A DNA stretch of 64,000 bases from Haemonchus contortus (GCA_000469685.2 LS997565.1:10918505-10982504); one strand, 5' to 3'; positions 1 through 12,058 are shown, counted from the first letter of the stretch. Numbers and translations are program-made. The notes: generated by a model from the letters alone, not told the origin.

Positions 1-723
1 TATCTGGGCCTTTTGGAAACCCAGAAATCTCACTTGCTCAATGGGATACCCGAGTCTCCAGTGGAGCTACACTACTTTTCACGGAGACCACGTCTTAGCT
101 CAGATTTTCGAGATTGTTAGCGAATCCCATTGCCTTCATAGAGGCTTCGATGTCTCATAGGTAAAGGTAACCAGTAGATCAACTATGATAGCCCTAATTG
201 TAATAGAGACCACCGTGAGCAACCATAATTTCCAGATATTGACAGGCGGATTGATTCGTAGCCGGCCGAGCATCTGCGAAAGTATGGGAATGTACCGTAT
301 TTGCCGGTAATAGAAGCCGTTAATTGAATCGGAAAAGAGCATGTAGCTGGAATATCAACCAATCGTGATGTTTGATCGTGATTTCAAGATGTGTAAGGCC
401 CCCACTTAACACATCAGCATTCAGTTAATAAGTGTTAGCCGATCACCTGATAGTGAGGAAGCGAGGAATGCTTGCGGAATAAGATGAAGAGAAGCTTGAT
501 CGTTGTAGAGTAACCACACCGGTGTGACAGTGACTTTGAATAATCCTCGTACGACTTGCTACAGACGCGAATTTTTCTTCATTATTCGAGTTTTTGACCT
601 CTGTAACTCCTATCTTCTAAGCTGTGCCCTTTTCCTCAGCTTTCTCAAGAATCGAACTTTTGTTCACCACCAACTGGTAAGATCCAAATTTCAGGCGCCA
701 GCCCTGGTACTCCATATGTACCT
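1..723. other. Upstream flank, no gene seen
   Basis: No convincing exon on either strand. The promoter block that precedes globin copies 2-4 is not recognisable here, so copy 1 has its own, diverged 5' region. A TTTCAG acceptor shortly before the first globin ATG is a likely spliced-leader site. Confidence 0.4.
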
Positions 724-2843
724 ATGTACCGCAAAATGGTTAACGAGGAAAGAGGCTCAATGGCAAAATGTACGCCACTAGTTCTAGAGCCTGAAGTAAA
801 AGTGAAACCTCATGAAGCAACTCAACGACTGACAGGACATAATCGAACAAAAGACAGAATCGACGGAGAAAGTGACGAGACATGTCGGTTGATTCGATCT
901 CATGACCCTTACGGACTACAAATGGTACATTTTTTCAGCCAGAAAAACTCGTCAACAAATAAGCAAACTCACGGAAATACAACGAGCTATACTTATTAAA
1001 ACATTCGCTAAGTTGGAAAACAATCCGGTGAAAAATGCACTGAAAATTCTACTCAAGTACGAACCTCTTTTTTCTGGATTCTCTTTTTTTCTTCTCTTTC
1101 AACCCCTGTTTCAGACTCTTCGCTGAACATCCACACTACAAACAAGTCTGGCCACAATTTCGAGCAATACCGGACTCTTCCCTGATGAACGCTATCGAGC
1201 TAAGGTTACTAACTAACGATCGGATAGGAAGAGCAGGCTTAGGTAGAAACAGTAAAACCGCACTGGTGAAAATTCCTAGGCTGCTTCTTAGTGGGAACAT
1301 TGGATACACGCAAATTATAAATCTCTCAGTCAGAACCCCCGATAATTGGAGAGTGAATGAGCCATTACAAAAATTCCGAAAGTTACTCGATAGTGGGGTT
1401 GGCATTGCTATACTACGTAACCCAGACCTGCTAATTTGAGCAAAAAAAGAGAAGATGAAAAAAGTGCCAAGCCTATTCAATATTGTAGTTCCACAAGTAT
1501 GGGCTTTGAAGAATCAAATAAAGCTCAATCACAACAAGAATAAAGCAATTGTTAGTCACTGGCTGGGCTTTTGAGCAGAAAATGAGTTTAACGTTAGAGC
1601 GTTGAAAAACAACAGCCAAATAGAACTTTAGGGAGTTATGGACCAGCTAGTTCAGATATTTGAAATTCTTATTAACAGGACAAATTCACTTTGTTCCAAT
1701 ATCCTCTTTTCATCTTCGGCTCTGCAGCTGTAGGGGCAAATTCTGAAACCTTTGCTGAATTTGGAATGCTTTCAAGAGATTATCTTCATGTCATCCGCTA
1801 TCCGATTATGTCATACTTCGATGACATAAAAAGACTGGCATTTACTCCCAGAAAACAGTTCTAGGAAAATGCGTAATTGAGTGAAACCTGCAATGTTCAC
1901 GTCAGTAGAGACAGTCCGTTAGATCTCATTTTCACTAAAACATTGACAACGCTTCGACGATTCCAGGAGACATGCTTCGGTCTACATGTGTGGGTTGGGC
2001 GCGATCATCCATTCGATGAATCGAGAGAAGGACCTCGCCATCCAGATGAACAGAATCGCCAAAGCACACATCAAATGGAAAGTGCATCGAGCTCATGTTG
2101 TGGTCAGTACAGAAAAGGGTTGCTCAGGCATTCTAAATGATTTAAGAGTTACCCTTCATGAATTAGGAAGATGAAAAATGATATAGTACCAAGCAGTGCA
2201 TCACAACCGTTTGACCGGATGACCGAATCCCTCTCATTCATGCATTGACTTTCAGCTCCAAAGGCAGCGATGGCCATCTTATATTACTTCCCTTACTTTC
2301 GGGTAGCGTTTTACGGTCATGAGACTTGGGCAGGTCCTACCTAGCGCAATCGCATTGAAGATCCTTATAGACCATACTGCTACTTTTTTCGACCCATGAG
2401 TAGATTCTGATGACGGAATGGGTATACAACGGAGGCATCCCGGTTCACACCATTGGCTTCTTGATTAGAGGTGATCGGACCCCTTCTGTTGTGCCTTTCA
2501 GTCAGCAACACAGTGAAAAATGGAGTCCATTTTCTGAATCCATAGCATCATCGGGCAAGTATTCTTCGGTAGCTCAGTCCCACCACTTGAGATAGTACTA
2601 CGCAGCCTTACGACTAGCCGTTTCAAAGGTATGACCCTTGGAAGACATCAGCTTACCACAAACAAAAATGCTTAATACTATGGTGAACTATCGACAAAGT
2701 TCTTTTTGCAGCACATGCTCGAACCAGTACTTGAGGTGGTGAAGGAATGCAACAAAGATTTCAATGAAGAAACCAAGGAAGCATGGACTACACTGTACTA
2801 CATAATTGCTGAACTCATCGAAATTTATCGGCATAAGAAATAG
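724..2843 (+). CDS. Globin gene, tandem copy 1
   Basis: A haem-binding globin, presumably for oxygen or redox chemistry. Five exons chain in phase: 724-883, 939-1056, 1115-1204, 1967-2102, 2712-2843 (211 codons). Exon 1 encodes a hydrophilic N-terminal extension of about 53 residues; exons 2-5 encode the globin fold. Visible marks are the B/C-region aromatic block KQVWPQF (CD1 Phe candidate), RHASVYMCGL at the E helix (His is the E7 candidate), and KAHIKW, whose His is the F8 proximal ligand candidate, followed by a helix-G/H segment ending in the last exon. Start chosen because MYRKMV aligns with the starts of copies 3 and 4. A polyadenylation signal AATAAA lies at 2954-2959. This is the most diverged of the four copies. 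It could be any nematode glb family member; I do not assign an orthologue. Confidence 0.88.
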
Positions 2844-3985
2844 ATCTCCGTAGGAAATCAGACATTTGCATTTATACTGAAGAAATGATTATATGTATTT
2901 GTCCATACATTTTACTATAGTAAAACCAAGTATGTTGTATCAATGTGAATAATAATAAAGTCGTTGAAGGAACGTCTCTCCCAGTGCCGCCCACATCCAT
3001 TGAGTACTCCAGTACATATAGATAGGACCTACTTTGAATTATTTCCTCCTTCCAAATTCTCATCGTTGCTCCCACAATCAAAATCCCATTCACACTGCAA
3101 AGGATCTTGCCAAACCAGGGAATTCCGGAGAAGCGAAACATCAGTCCATTATCAACGTGAGCTCTTAGCTCCTAGTCAGACAGTCGTTTTTCAGTGTCTC
3201 TAAAGAGCAGCTCAAACATCAGAAAATCCGCTTCTCCCTTTTTTGAAGTGACAAGTACACAGGGAGGCGATTAACACATTTCCGACAGCCACTTCGAAGT
3301 CAGTGAGTTCAAGTGCACGATTCACTGTACTGCATTAGACACAGAAAAGACTACCCTCACCTCCGCCAGCACTAGATCTAGCAGTTGTCAGGTATTTTTT
3401 CAGTATTTTTGCACAAAACCATTTTATTCCCACTCCACACAAAACCTTATGGCTCCTGACTCGCACGAAAACCTCTTTGATAGCACATCAATAAGGAGAT
3501 ACCAATGAAGGTAAATCTTAGGCTTTTCTTGCCTCATCACAAACTGACGAATAAAAAATAATTTCTACTGTTTGGAACTCTCCAACCACGACAGGAGGGC
3601 TAGAGAGTCCAACATACCTACGAAACTTCGCTGCCTTATTGAATTTGAGGTTGAGCCGAGGGGAACGGAGGTGGAAGCCGACCGCTCACAGAAACAAGCA
3701 CCAAGACTCTTTGTATACACCCATAGCTAATTAAGTGAGTTTTATCGAATTACCTACAATTAAGCTAATGTGAAGGGACTGTGGGGCATCAATATTCGTA
3801 CAGGGCTTCACTTTTACCCGTCCACTAATTATGGCTATTCATTCAATGAATATTCGGCTTCATATCTGGTTTTTCATTTCTACGATAACGGCTGTTTCCC
3901 AGGGTAACTCCATGATTCTGAATCCTGTTCTCCTCTGAATTTCGAATCCAAGGCTTCAGTCCTGAAACTCTAGAGGTACCGCACA
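2844..3985. other. Spacer between globin copies 1 and 2
   Basis: No gene. It contains the 3' flank element shared by all four units (GATTAACACATTTCCGACAG at about 3270) and, near its right end, the promoter block listed separately. The sequence is part of the segmental duplication unit. Confidence 0.6.
3715..3865 (+). promoter_or_regulatory. Conserved globin promoter block, copy 2
   Basis: A block about 150 bp long recurs with little change before copies 2, 3 and 4. Shared words are GTGAGTTTTATC, GGCTTCACTTTTACCC, CGTCCAC and a near-palindrome around ATTCATTCAATGAAT, always in the same order and at roughly the same distance from the globin start. Retention of these words while surrounding spacer drifts suggests cis-regulatory constraint, though recent duplication alone could also explain it. 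Confidence 0.5.
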
Positions 3986-4184
3986 ATGCTTAACGATGAA
4001 ACTGCCTCTCTACCGAAAAGCATTCCAGAGTAACCCAGCGAGAAAGCAGAATTCTACGGACCAAATCAAAAACTGAAAGGACCCGCGCCGACAATGGACA
4101 AAACTGAAGGAGAAAGCGACGAGACAGGTCGGTTGAACCGTCCGTTTGAATATTAAGAGTGGAAAACGGAAGACTTTTTTAGTT

Positions 4185-5542
4185 ATGGCAGTCCGCCAAC
4201 AGCTGAGCAGACTCACAGAAAGGCAACATGCCGTCATAGTCAGAACATTCGAGAAAATGGGGAGCAATCCGGTGAAGAATGCCCTCCAAGTTTTAGTCAG
4301 GTATAAAACTGCTCTTTCTTAGTTCTTCCTTCATTTCCTTTAATTCAAACTTTGCAGACTCTTTGCTGAATATCCACAATACAAACGAATATGGCCACAG
4401 TTTCGCGCCATACCAGATTCTGCCCTGATCAACGCCATCGAACTCAGGTAGATAGTTTTTGATTAGAAGAAAGAGAATAAGCTTAGTAAGGCATTCAAGT
4501 ACAACGACGGGTGGAGATAGCCGTTGGTTTGGGTAAACATTTCCATTCTGCTCAACAATTTCGATGCTACCTATCGACCAGAGCAGATGAAAGGTATGCA
4601 TAGCCACGGCTGACCGATCCAAATAAACTAGCTATCACGCAAATCTCTTGCCCACCGCACCGACCACTAGCGGATGCTTTTTTCCAAGAATGGATTCCAT
4701 AAGAACAAATCCAGCTCTTATATACTTCCCTTATTGGTTGGTGGTGAGTCAGACCCACAGAAAGAGAGAAACGATGTTAAAGCTACACGGTTCGGCTCTT
4801 AGGGAAGAAAAGGGGCTAACCTGAGAGGCAATGAATAAAAGAGAATTGCAGATTACTTGTTGATTTCAGAAGGCATGCTTCGGTCTACATGTGTGGCTTG
4901 ACTGCAATAATTCATTCGATGAATCAAGAAGACGAACTGGAAATTCAAATGAAACGAATCGCTAAGGCACACGTCAAATGGAACGTGCACCGAAGTCATG
5001 TTGAGGTCAGTCCTTCAAGAAGTAAAATGAGCCTCCATTCCAAGACTGACCTTCAGAAACCTACTATCGCAACAAATCCTCGCAACAAGCGTTTCACTAA
5101 GTTGGCTATGACAGCAGTAACAACCTCGTTCGTAAATTATGCGTAGCCGTTAGAGGCATACCAATGGGGGCCCGATTAATTTTCCCGGCCTAACCTTCAA
5201 TTGGGAAGTTCGTTAAACACCATCGTCGCAGTCTTCAGAAGTTCATTACCACGACTAGGTGATAGGGAGAGTTCCGGATAATGATGAGGATTACAAACCT
5301 CGTCATGACCCTTCACTATAACATCCGGAGATAGTAAAGTGTATCTAATGGTGATATCAAGTACACGGTAGGACCATTATTACTACGGTACGAAAGGTTT
5401 CCTTTTACAGAACATGCTGGATCCAGTACTCGAAGTAATCAAGGAATGTAACGATGATTACGATGAAGAGGCAAAGCAAGCATGGACTACTCTGTACGAC
5501 ATCATCGCCGAAGTTATTGAAATCTACAGAAGTAAAGTATAA
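4185..5542 (+). CDS. Globin gene, tandem copy 2 (N-terminal extension exon broken)
   Basis: Exons 2-5 are intact and in phase (4183-4300, 4358-4447, 4870-5005, 5411-5542) and encode a full globin domain with RHASVYMCGL and KAHVKW. Exon 1 (about 3972-4135) is damaged twice relative to copy 3: the start ATG reads AGG, and the codon matching Glu-21 of copy 3 is TAA at 4031-4033. Splice sites around exon 1 remain. An in-frame ATG two bases into exon 2 (4185) would give a canonical 157-residue globin with no extension, so I annotate from there. AATAAA is at 5654-5659. Either a shortened functional globin or an early pseudogene; the clean exons 2-5 favour function. Confidence 0.75.
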
Positions 5543-6400
5543 GACACCGTAGACGATCAGACATTTTCCTTTTTATTAAAGAACTGATGGTATTCTTCTA
5601 GCCCTCACATTGTACTACGTATGAAACAAATATAGTGTATTAAGGTTGATAATAATAAACTCGTTGAATGGATTTCTTTCCCAATGTGCCCTTATCCTAT
5701 GAGTAGTTCTCTACACACAGGTGAAGCTTATTCTACAACATTTTATTTATTCTTCAAACTCAAGTACGGTATTCTACCAAAACCTTTCCATCGTCGACAC
5801 AACAGGACTATACACCGTCTCCGCAAAACATAGAGCGCTCCCACAATCAAAATCCCACTGCGCATTGCAAGCTTTCTTCCCTTACCATAGGATGTTCGGG
5901 TCTTGCCAGTGAAACAAGGTATCTGTCCACTTTTACCGGGAGCTCTTACCCAATTATTTCGTTTTTCTGTGTCTTGTAAGAGCAACTGAAACGTAAGAAA
6001 CCTACATTTCCGTTTTTTTGAAGCGACAAGTAGACAGGAGCGCAATTAACACATTGCGACAGCCTTTTCAAAGTCAATGAGTTCAAGAGCACGGTACATT
6101 GTACTGCATTCGATCCCAGGAAAGATTTACCTCCGCCACTACTACGTATAGTATGTCAGGTATTTTTTCAGTTTTCCATAAAATCATTTTATTCTCACTC
6201 CACACAAAACTTTACATCTCCTGGCCCGCATGGGAACCTCTTCAGAAAGCCATCTAATAGGAAACCCCAATGAAGGCAAATCCTCAATCTTTCTGGGACC
6301 ATCACCGATCTAATGAGTACGGAAACACTCCTGAAAGTCACACTGCGGCATGCCCAACTAGGAAATCTAACGTACTTACAAAAATTTTGAATGATGCTTA
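5543..6400. other. Spacer between globin copies 2 and 3
   Basis: No gene. Carries the 3' flank of copy 2, including the shared CGATTAACACATT element near 6047 and a TTTCGTTTTTCTGTGTC word also found after copy 3. Short ORFs here are not supported by splice or homology signals. Confidence 0.55.
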
Positions 6401-6650
6401 TTAACCCTTTGACGACAATGGCACCCACCGGTGGGTGCCACTATGACTGGCACATGGGACATTGCCACCCAATTTTGGGAGCCATCATACTTTCTTGTTT
6501 CCTACCAATTGCTTAGCTCAGTAAGCCAGTAAAAGAAGTTTCTCCTGGGGCAGTGCCACCCACCGGTGGGTGTCAGTTGCGCGCGAAATTAGGGGAGAGT
6601 GGTCCTATGGGCGCGTCACGTCGAAATCTGCATTGTCGTCAAAGGGTTAA
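6401..6650. mobile_element. TTAA-flanked MITE (piggyBac-like), 250 bp
   Basis: The element begins TTAACCCTTTGACGACAATG and ends with the exact reverse complement of those 20 bases. TTAA target duplication followed by CCC is the hallmark of the piggyBac superfamily. Inside are two copies of a 20-base palindrome-type word, GGCACCCACCGGTGGGTGCC at about 6421 and a near copy at about 6551. No transposase is encoded, so it is non-autonomous. It sits in the spacer between globin copies 2 and 3 and is absent from the other spacers, so it inserted after the duplication. Confidence 0.85.
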
Positions 6651-6724
6651 ATTAGCGGTTATGCTGAAAATGGCAAATGTGGAAGCCGACTGCTAACAAA
6701 AACGGGACGAGACTTTCTCTGTGC

Positions 6725-6870
6725 ATACCCACAAATTAAGTGAGTTTTATCAAATTACATAGAATTAAGTCAACGGGAAAGAGTCTGGGGCTTCAATTTC
6801 CGGATAAGGCTTCACTTTTTACCCGTCCACCTATTGATACTATCCATTGAATGAATATCCGGCTTCATGA
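6725..6870 (+). promoter_or_regulatory. Conserved globin promoter block, copy 3
   Basis: Same ordered words as before copy 2: GTGAGTTTTATC, GGCTTCACTTTTTACCC, CGTCCAC and CCATTGAATGAATATCCGGC, ending about 100 bp before the copy 3 ATG. Confidence 0.5.
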
Positions 6871-6967
6871 ACTTCCCACTTCTCCGCTCTATGTTCCTCA
6901 GAGTGCCTCAATACATCGAAATCCTATTGCTGAATTCCAAGTTCCAGACCTCAGCCCCAAACTTCGT

Positions 6968-8302
6968 ATGTACCGCACAATGGTTAACAATCTGAGAAAC
7001 TCTTTAGGGAAAAGCATTCCAGAGGAATCCAAAGATAAAACGGAACTCTGTGAATTAACGCAAGAACCGAAAGGATCCGCGCCGACAATGGACAAAGCTG
7101 AAGGAGAAAGCGACGAGACAGGTCGGTTGAGCCATTGTTTGATTAGTAAAAGGAAAAAAACGGAAGACTTTTCCAGTCATGGCAGTTCGCCAGCAGTTAA
7201 GCAGACTCACAGAAAGGCAACATGCCGTAATCATCAGAACATTCGCCAAAATGGGGAGCAACCCGGTGAAGAATGCCCTCCAAGTTTTACTCAGGTATAA
7301 AACTGCTCCTCCTTAGTTCTCCCTTCATCTCCTTTGATTCGAACTTTTCAGACTTTTTGCTGAATATCCGCAATACAAACGAATATGGCCACAGTTTCGA
7401 GGAATACAAGATTCTTCCCTCATCAACGCTATCGAACTCAGGTAGACAGTTCTTGATCAGAAGGAAGAGGATGAGCGTCGTTGGAAAGTGAATGTTAACG
7501 ACCGCAAATTGCAAATTACTAGCTGTTTTCAGAAGGCATGCTTCGGTCTATATGTGTGGCCTGACTGCAATAATTCATTCGATGAATCGAGAAGACGAAC
7601 TGGAAGTTCAAATGAAACGAATCGCCAAGGCACACGTCAAATGGAACGTGCACCGAAGTCATGTTGAGGTCAGTCCTTTGAGAAGTAAAATGAGCCTCCA
7701 TTTCAAGACTGACCTTCAGAAACCCACTTTTCAACAAATCCCCGCAACAGGCGTTTCACTAAGTCTGGCTATGACAGCAGTTACAAGCTCGTCTGTGAAT
7801 TATGCGTAGCCATAAGAGGCTCACCAAAGGGGGTCTCGATTAATCTTCCAGTCTCACCTTCAATTGGGAAGTTCATCAAACACTATCGTCGCAGTCTTCA
7901 GAAGTTCATTACTACGACTAGGTGATAGGGAGAGTTCTGGATGATGATGAGGATTACAAACCTTCGTCATATCCCTTCACTATGACATCCGGAGATGAGT
8001 AGTAGGGTGTATATGATGGTGAGATATAACCTGGACTGGTTTTCCTAGTGGTTCTATTCAGAACGATCCAAGGAATTCCTTGGAAACAAGGAACCCAAAG
8101 ACGAATGACATGAGAACAACTGTATACGGTAGGACAATTAGTACTGCGGTACGAATGGTTTCTTTTGCAGAACATGCTGGACCCAGCACTCGAAGTACTC
8201 AAGGAATGCAATGATGATTTCGATGAAGAGGCAAAGCAAGCATGGTCTACTTTGTACGACATCATTGCTGAAGTAATTGAAATCTATAGGAAGAAGGTCT
8301 AA
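6968..8302 (+). CDS. Globin gene, tandem copy 3
   Basis: A haem-binding globin, best-preserved copy of the array. Exons 6968-7121, 7177-7294, 7352-7441, 7533-7668 and 8171-8302 join in phase to 209 codons and a TAA. Residues 1-51 form a Lys/Glu/Ser-rich extension with no recognisable domain or signal peptide; the globin domain follows, starting near QQLSRLTERQ. RIWPQF, RHASVYMCGL and KAHVKW mark the CD1, E and F helix positions; the tail WSTLYDIIAEVIEIYR is the H helix. AATAAA lies at 8404-8409. The open frame continues upstream of the chosen ATG to 6851, but the aligned starts of copies 1 and 4 support 6968. The neighbours are copies of the same gene on the same strand. Confidence 0.92.
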
Positions 8303-8945
8303 CAGTAAGAACACGGAAAAAATCAGCCATTTTCCATTTTTACTGGAGAACTGATGGTATTCTTCTGGCCCTTGCGTTGTACTATGAAATTGAGGTCAAT
8401 AATAATAAACTCGTTGAAGAAATGTTTCTCCTAAAGTCGACCACATCTACGGAATACCTCTGCAATACAGATGAAACCTCATTCCTCTGAACTCACACCC
8501 AGTATCCTATTAGAACCTTTGCCTCGTCGACACAGCAGAAGTCCTCCTCCAACAGAACAGAATCTTATAGGAACGACTTTCATAATCGAAATCCCATTTC
8601 GCACTGTAAGGTAACCTCTCAGACCAGAACATGGTCGTCCTTGCCAGTTAAATAGTGCATCGGACCACTTTTACCGAGAGCCCTTACCCGGATATTTCGT
8701 TTTTCTGTGTCCCGTAGGAGATACTCAAACATCAGCATATTCACATTTCCGTTTTTTGAAGCGAAAAGTGCGATTAACACATTTCCGACAGCCATTCCGG
8801 AGTCGGTAAGTTCAAGAGCTCGACTGACTGTACTGCATCAAATCACAGAAGTGAGTACACCGCCTCCTCTAGTACCACGTCTAGCAGTTGTCAGGTAGTT
8901 TTTCAATAGCTTCTCATGAGAGCAGTTTATTGTCACGCTAACGTA

Positions 8946-9005
8946 ACCTTCTGACTTCTGACCTTCTGCTTCTGACCGGTAACTTCTGAGGCTTCTGACC
9001 GGTAA
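8946..9005. repeat. Short TTCTGAC direct-repeat cluster
   Basis: About sixty bases made of imperfect tandem units of CTTCTGACC and CTTCTGACCGGTAA. It occurs only in the spacer before copy 4. Confidence 0.6.
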
Positions 9006-9185
9006 GGGAACTTCTTGATGGATGCAGAACAACTCCCTTCCGTTGGAAATCTGGAACCACAACAGGAGGACCGAAGCATGGTACAAATTCACAAAAAGTA
9101 GTTACTGCCCTCAATGAGTCTGTGGTGTGCTGGAGTGAACGAACTTGAACGACCGCTAGCAAAAACGGAATAAGTCTTCCACCGT

Positions 9186-9335
9186 ACACGCCCATAGCTA
9201 GTGACGTGCGTTTTATCAAAGTACACGGAAATAAGTAGATGGAAAGGGGAAGTGGAGCTTCAACATTTATATAGGACTTCACTTCTTACCCACCCACCTA
9301 GTGCGACCATTCACTTAATGAATGTTCGACTAAAG
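9186..9335 (+). promoter_or_regulatory. Conserved globin promoter block, copy 4
   Basis: Diverged version of the block before copies 2 and 3: CGTTTTATC, GGACTTCACTTCTTACCC, ACCCACC and TTCACTTAATGAATGTTCG. A TTTATATAGG sequence between the words could act as a TATA-like element. Confidence 0.45.
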
Positions 9336-9445
9336 GAACCCTCACTTCTACGACATATGCTGTTCCTCAGAGTAACTCCATAAATCGAAATTCTGCTTTT
9401 CACTGAACTTCAAATTCCAGGCCCAGCCTAGTCGCGAAACTTTGT

Positions 9446-11184
9446 ATGTACCGCGCAATGGTTTGCAATGAAAGTGCCTCTCTAGCGAAAAACATTCCAG
9501 AGGAATTCAAAGAGAAGGCGGAAATGTGTGAAGCAAACCACGAAGCGAAAGGACCCGTTCCAACAAAGGACAAAATCGAAGGAGACAGCGACGAAACAGG
9601 TCGGTTTAACCGTTCCTTTGAATCATAAGAGTGAAAAACGAAAGACTTTTCCAGTAAGGGAGGTTCATGAGCAGTTAAGCAGACTCACAGAAAGGCAACA
9701 AGCCGTAATCATGAGAACATTTACCAAAATGGAAGACGACCCGGTGAAGAATGCCCTCGAAATTTTCGTCAGGTACGAAACTGCTCTCCTTAGTCCTTTC
9801 TTCTTCTTCTTCTTCGATTCGGACATTGCAGACTCTTTGCTGACTATCCACACTACAAAAGAATATGGCCACAGTTTCGAGGAATACCAGATTCTTCCCT
9901 GATCAACGCTATCGAACTCAGGTAAACAGTTTTCAATCAAACCGAAGGGGATAAGTGTTGCTGGAAACTGAGTATGAACGACCGATGGGAGTCAGCCGAT
10001 TTGGCTGCATAGTTATACTCTGGTAAACGAATTTGGTGCTCCCTGTTGCCTACAGTAAGTAAAAAGCCTGCACAGTTAAGGCGGACTGATCCGGGTGAGC
10101 TAGCTGTCTCACAATCGCGCCACTTACCCATTGTACAGACTTTGCCAGTAGGTTCTGCTCCATTTTTCATGGACCGGCTTCACTGAAACGAATCCAGCCA
10201 TGATTTACTTTTCCTACTGGTAAGTCAGGGTGACAGAGAGAGAAAGGAAGACTTTTTCTGTCACCTGATCGTCAACCACTAACTGCTACACCACAGAAGT
10301 TGGGGCAAATCTGAAGAGCAACAGACAAAGGAAAGTATAGGAATTTGCAGATCGACAATAAGGCTTTGCTGATTCCAGAAGGCATGCTTCCGTCTATATA
10401 TGTGGCTTGACTGCAATAATTCGTTCGATGACTCGAGAAAGCGAATTCGCGAATCACATGAAGCGAATCGCCAAAGCCCATGTGAAATGGAACGTTCATC
10501 GAGGTCATGTTGAGGTCAGTTTTTTTTGAAATTCAATCCAGCCCTCATTTCAAGTCTAACCTTCAGAAATCTCTCAAATTCTTGCAATGAGCCTACCTCT
10601 AAGAATGGCTATAAGATCAGTCAGAACCTGCTCCGTAAATTATGCGTAGCCATAGGAGGCTCACTGATATGAGATACGATTAATTTTTCCGATCCTCAGA
10701 CTAAATTGTGAAACTTGCTGAATACCATCGCGGCATCAGTCAGAAGTTCATAGCTACGAAAAGTTCAGCGGCGGACTTTTAGCTCACGATGAGAATACAA
10801 ACCTTTACCATGACCGTTAACTATGATCTCTAGGATTTGGGGAAGGTGGAGGACGGGGAATCGTAATGTTGATGTCAAGTAGTTATTGAACTCTAGGATA
10901 CTTCTACTCAAATCTAGCCAAGGGAACCCTTTATCCTGTCCACCTTCTTCATGAATAGTAAATTATTTCAGATAACTACCATTCTCTTTCCTTCTTACTC
11001 TTTTTGGGACTGAAAAGGAGAAACTGAGCCATCAAGGAACTTCTTTTTATAGCACATGGTGGACCCAGTACTCGAAGTAGTCAAGGAATGCAACGATGAT
11101 TTCGACGAGGAAACAAAGGAAGCATGGACTACTCTGTACGATATTCTTGCCGAAGTAATCGAAATCTACAGGAACAAGCTGTAA
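9446..11184 (+). CDS. Globin gene, tandem copy 4
   Basis: A haem-binding globin. Exons 9446-9599, 9655-9772, 9832-9921, 10379-10514 and 11053-11184 chain in phase to 209 codons. It has the same N-terminal extension as copy 3 (MYRAMVCNESASL start) and the same intron positions and phases. RIWPQF and KAHVKW (F8 His candidate) are kept; the E-helix segment reads RHASVYICGL. It lacks the exon-2 methionine that copies 2 and 3 have, so the extension exon must be translated here. An ATTCCAG acceptor 25-30 bases before the ATG is a likely trans-splice site. No clear AATAAA follows. Confidence 0.9.
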
Positions 11185-11794
11185 GAGCATGCAGAAGACC
11201 AGGCTCCAGCCGTTACCATCATCGCCCTTATTGTTTTTCTTTTTCTACGCGTTTCTTTCCATTTTTCTAGGTAACCACGTATGTTTTGAGTAAAGCCATT
11301 ACCATATTATCACACCGCCTAAAATCTATTAGATACTTCAGAGTGTAGATAAACTTGTTTGACAGCGGTCTTTTTCTCGTTCTAACTCCAGTACATCTAA
11401 ATGGTCCACAGCTTCTTCTTCCAGTTCGTTTTAGAACCTATCACTTAGAATCAACTGAATTGTAACCATTTCGTCGCGGTATGCCCCCCACTCAAAGTCT
11501 CTACTTATCCTTCCAGTTAGTGTTATCGACGCCCAGTTCTTTAATCAACGTAAAACGGACGTGTCAGATTCGCTTCAGATACCATGAAATGGGGTTGTCC
11601 CAAACGTCTGGCGTTTGATGTCTGGGAGATTCCGTTTCCGATTACGCGACAAACACATGAGGGCGGGAGTCTCTTGTTGCTATCTTAACGAGTTGGTTTC
11701 AAACTTTGGACCAACCCAGACCGTCCGCTTCGACAATATTCACCAACCATCTCATCGGCTACCATTTAAAATGCATGAGAATAATAATTTTTAG

Positions 11795-12058
11795 ATAACG
11801 CCCTGGAGCGTTGATCAATTCTGAGGTATGCGCGAGTGGCGTATTGAAAGCGTATTTGACCGATACAATGGCTTGCGGTGGCCAGCCGATGTATAAATCA
11901 GTGCTTTTATCCTCCCAGACGAGCCTGCTATCAATCATCCGACCCCGAAGGGGTTGAAGGCCTGGTTGGCTTAGGTATTCATCGATGCGGGACTCGAGCC
12001 CGTTACCGCGCATGTGAGATAATGCTCCACTCGCCACTACACCACTTCTGCCCTGCAT
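11795..12058 (-). repeat. tRNA-headed SINE, minus copy
   Basis: Reading the minus strand from 12058, a tRNA-like head with a B-box-like GGGCTCGAGTCC is followed by the family body (CAGACTCG-type word, then GATAAAAGCACTGA and GGCCACCGCAAG). The same head and body recur at 38.3, 40.4, 41.2, 46.0 and 46.4 kb. Confidence 0.7.

Larger units (their letters stand above)
8303..9445. other. Spacer between globin copies 3 and 4
   Basis: No gene. Holds the shared 3' flank element near 8769, a small direct-repeat cluster at 8946-9005 and the promoter block of copy 4. Confidence 0.55.

Noticed and set aside
6851..6967. Upstream in-frame extension of globin copy 3
   Set aside because: The aligned starts of copies 1 and 4 and the likely trans-splice acceptor favour the ATG at 6968; the extra frame overlaps the promoter block.
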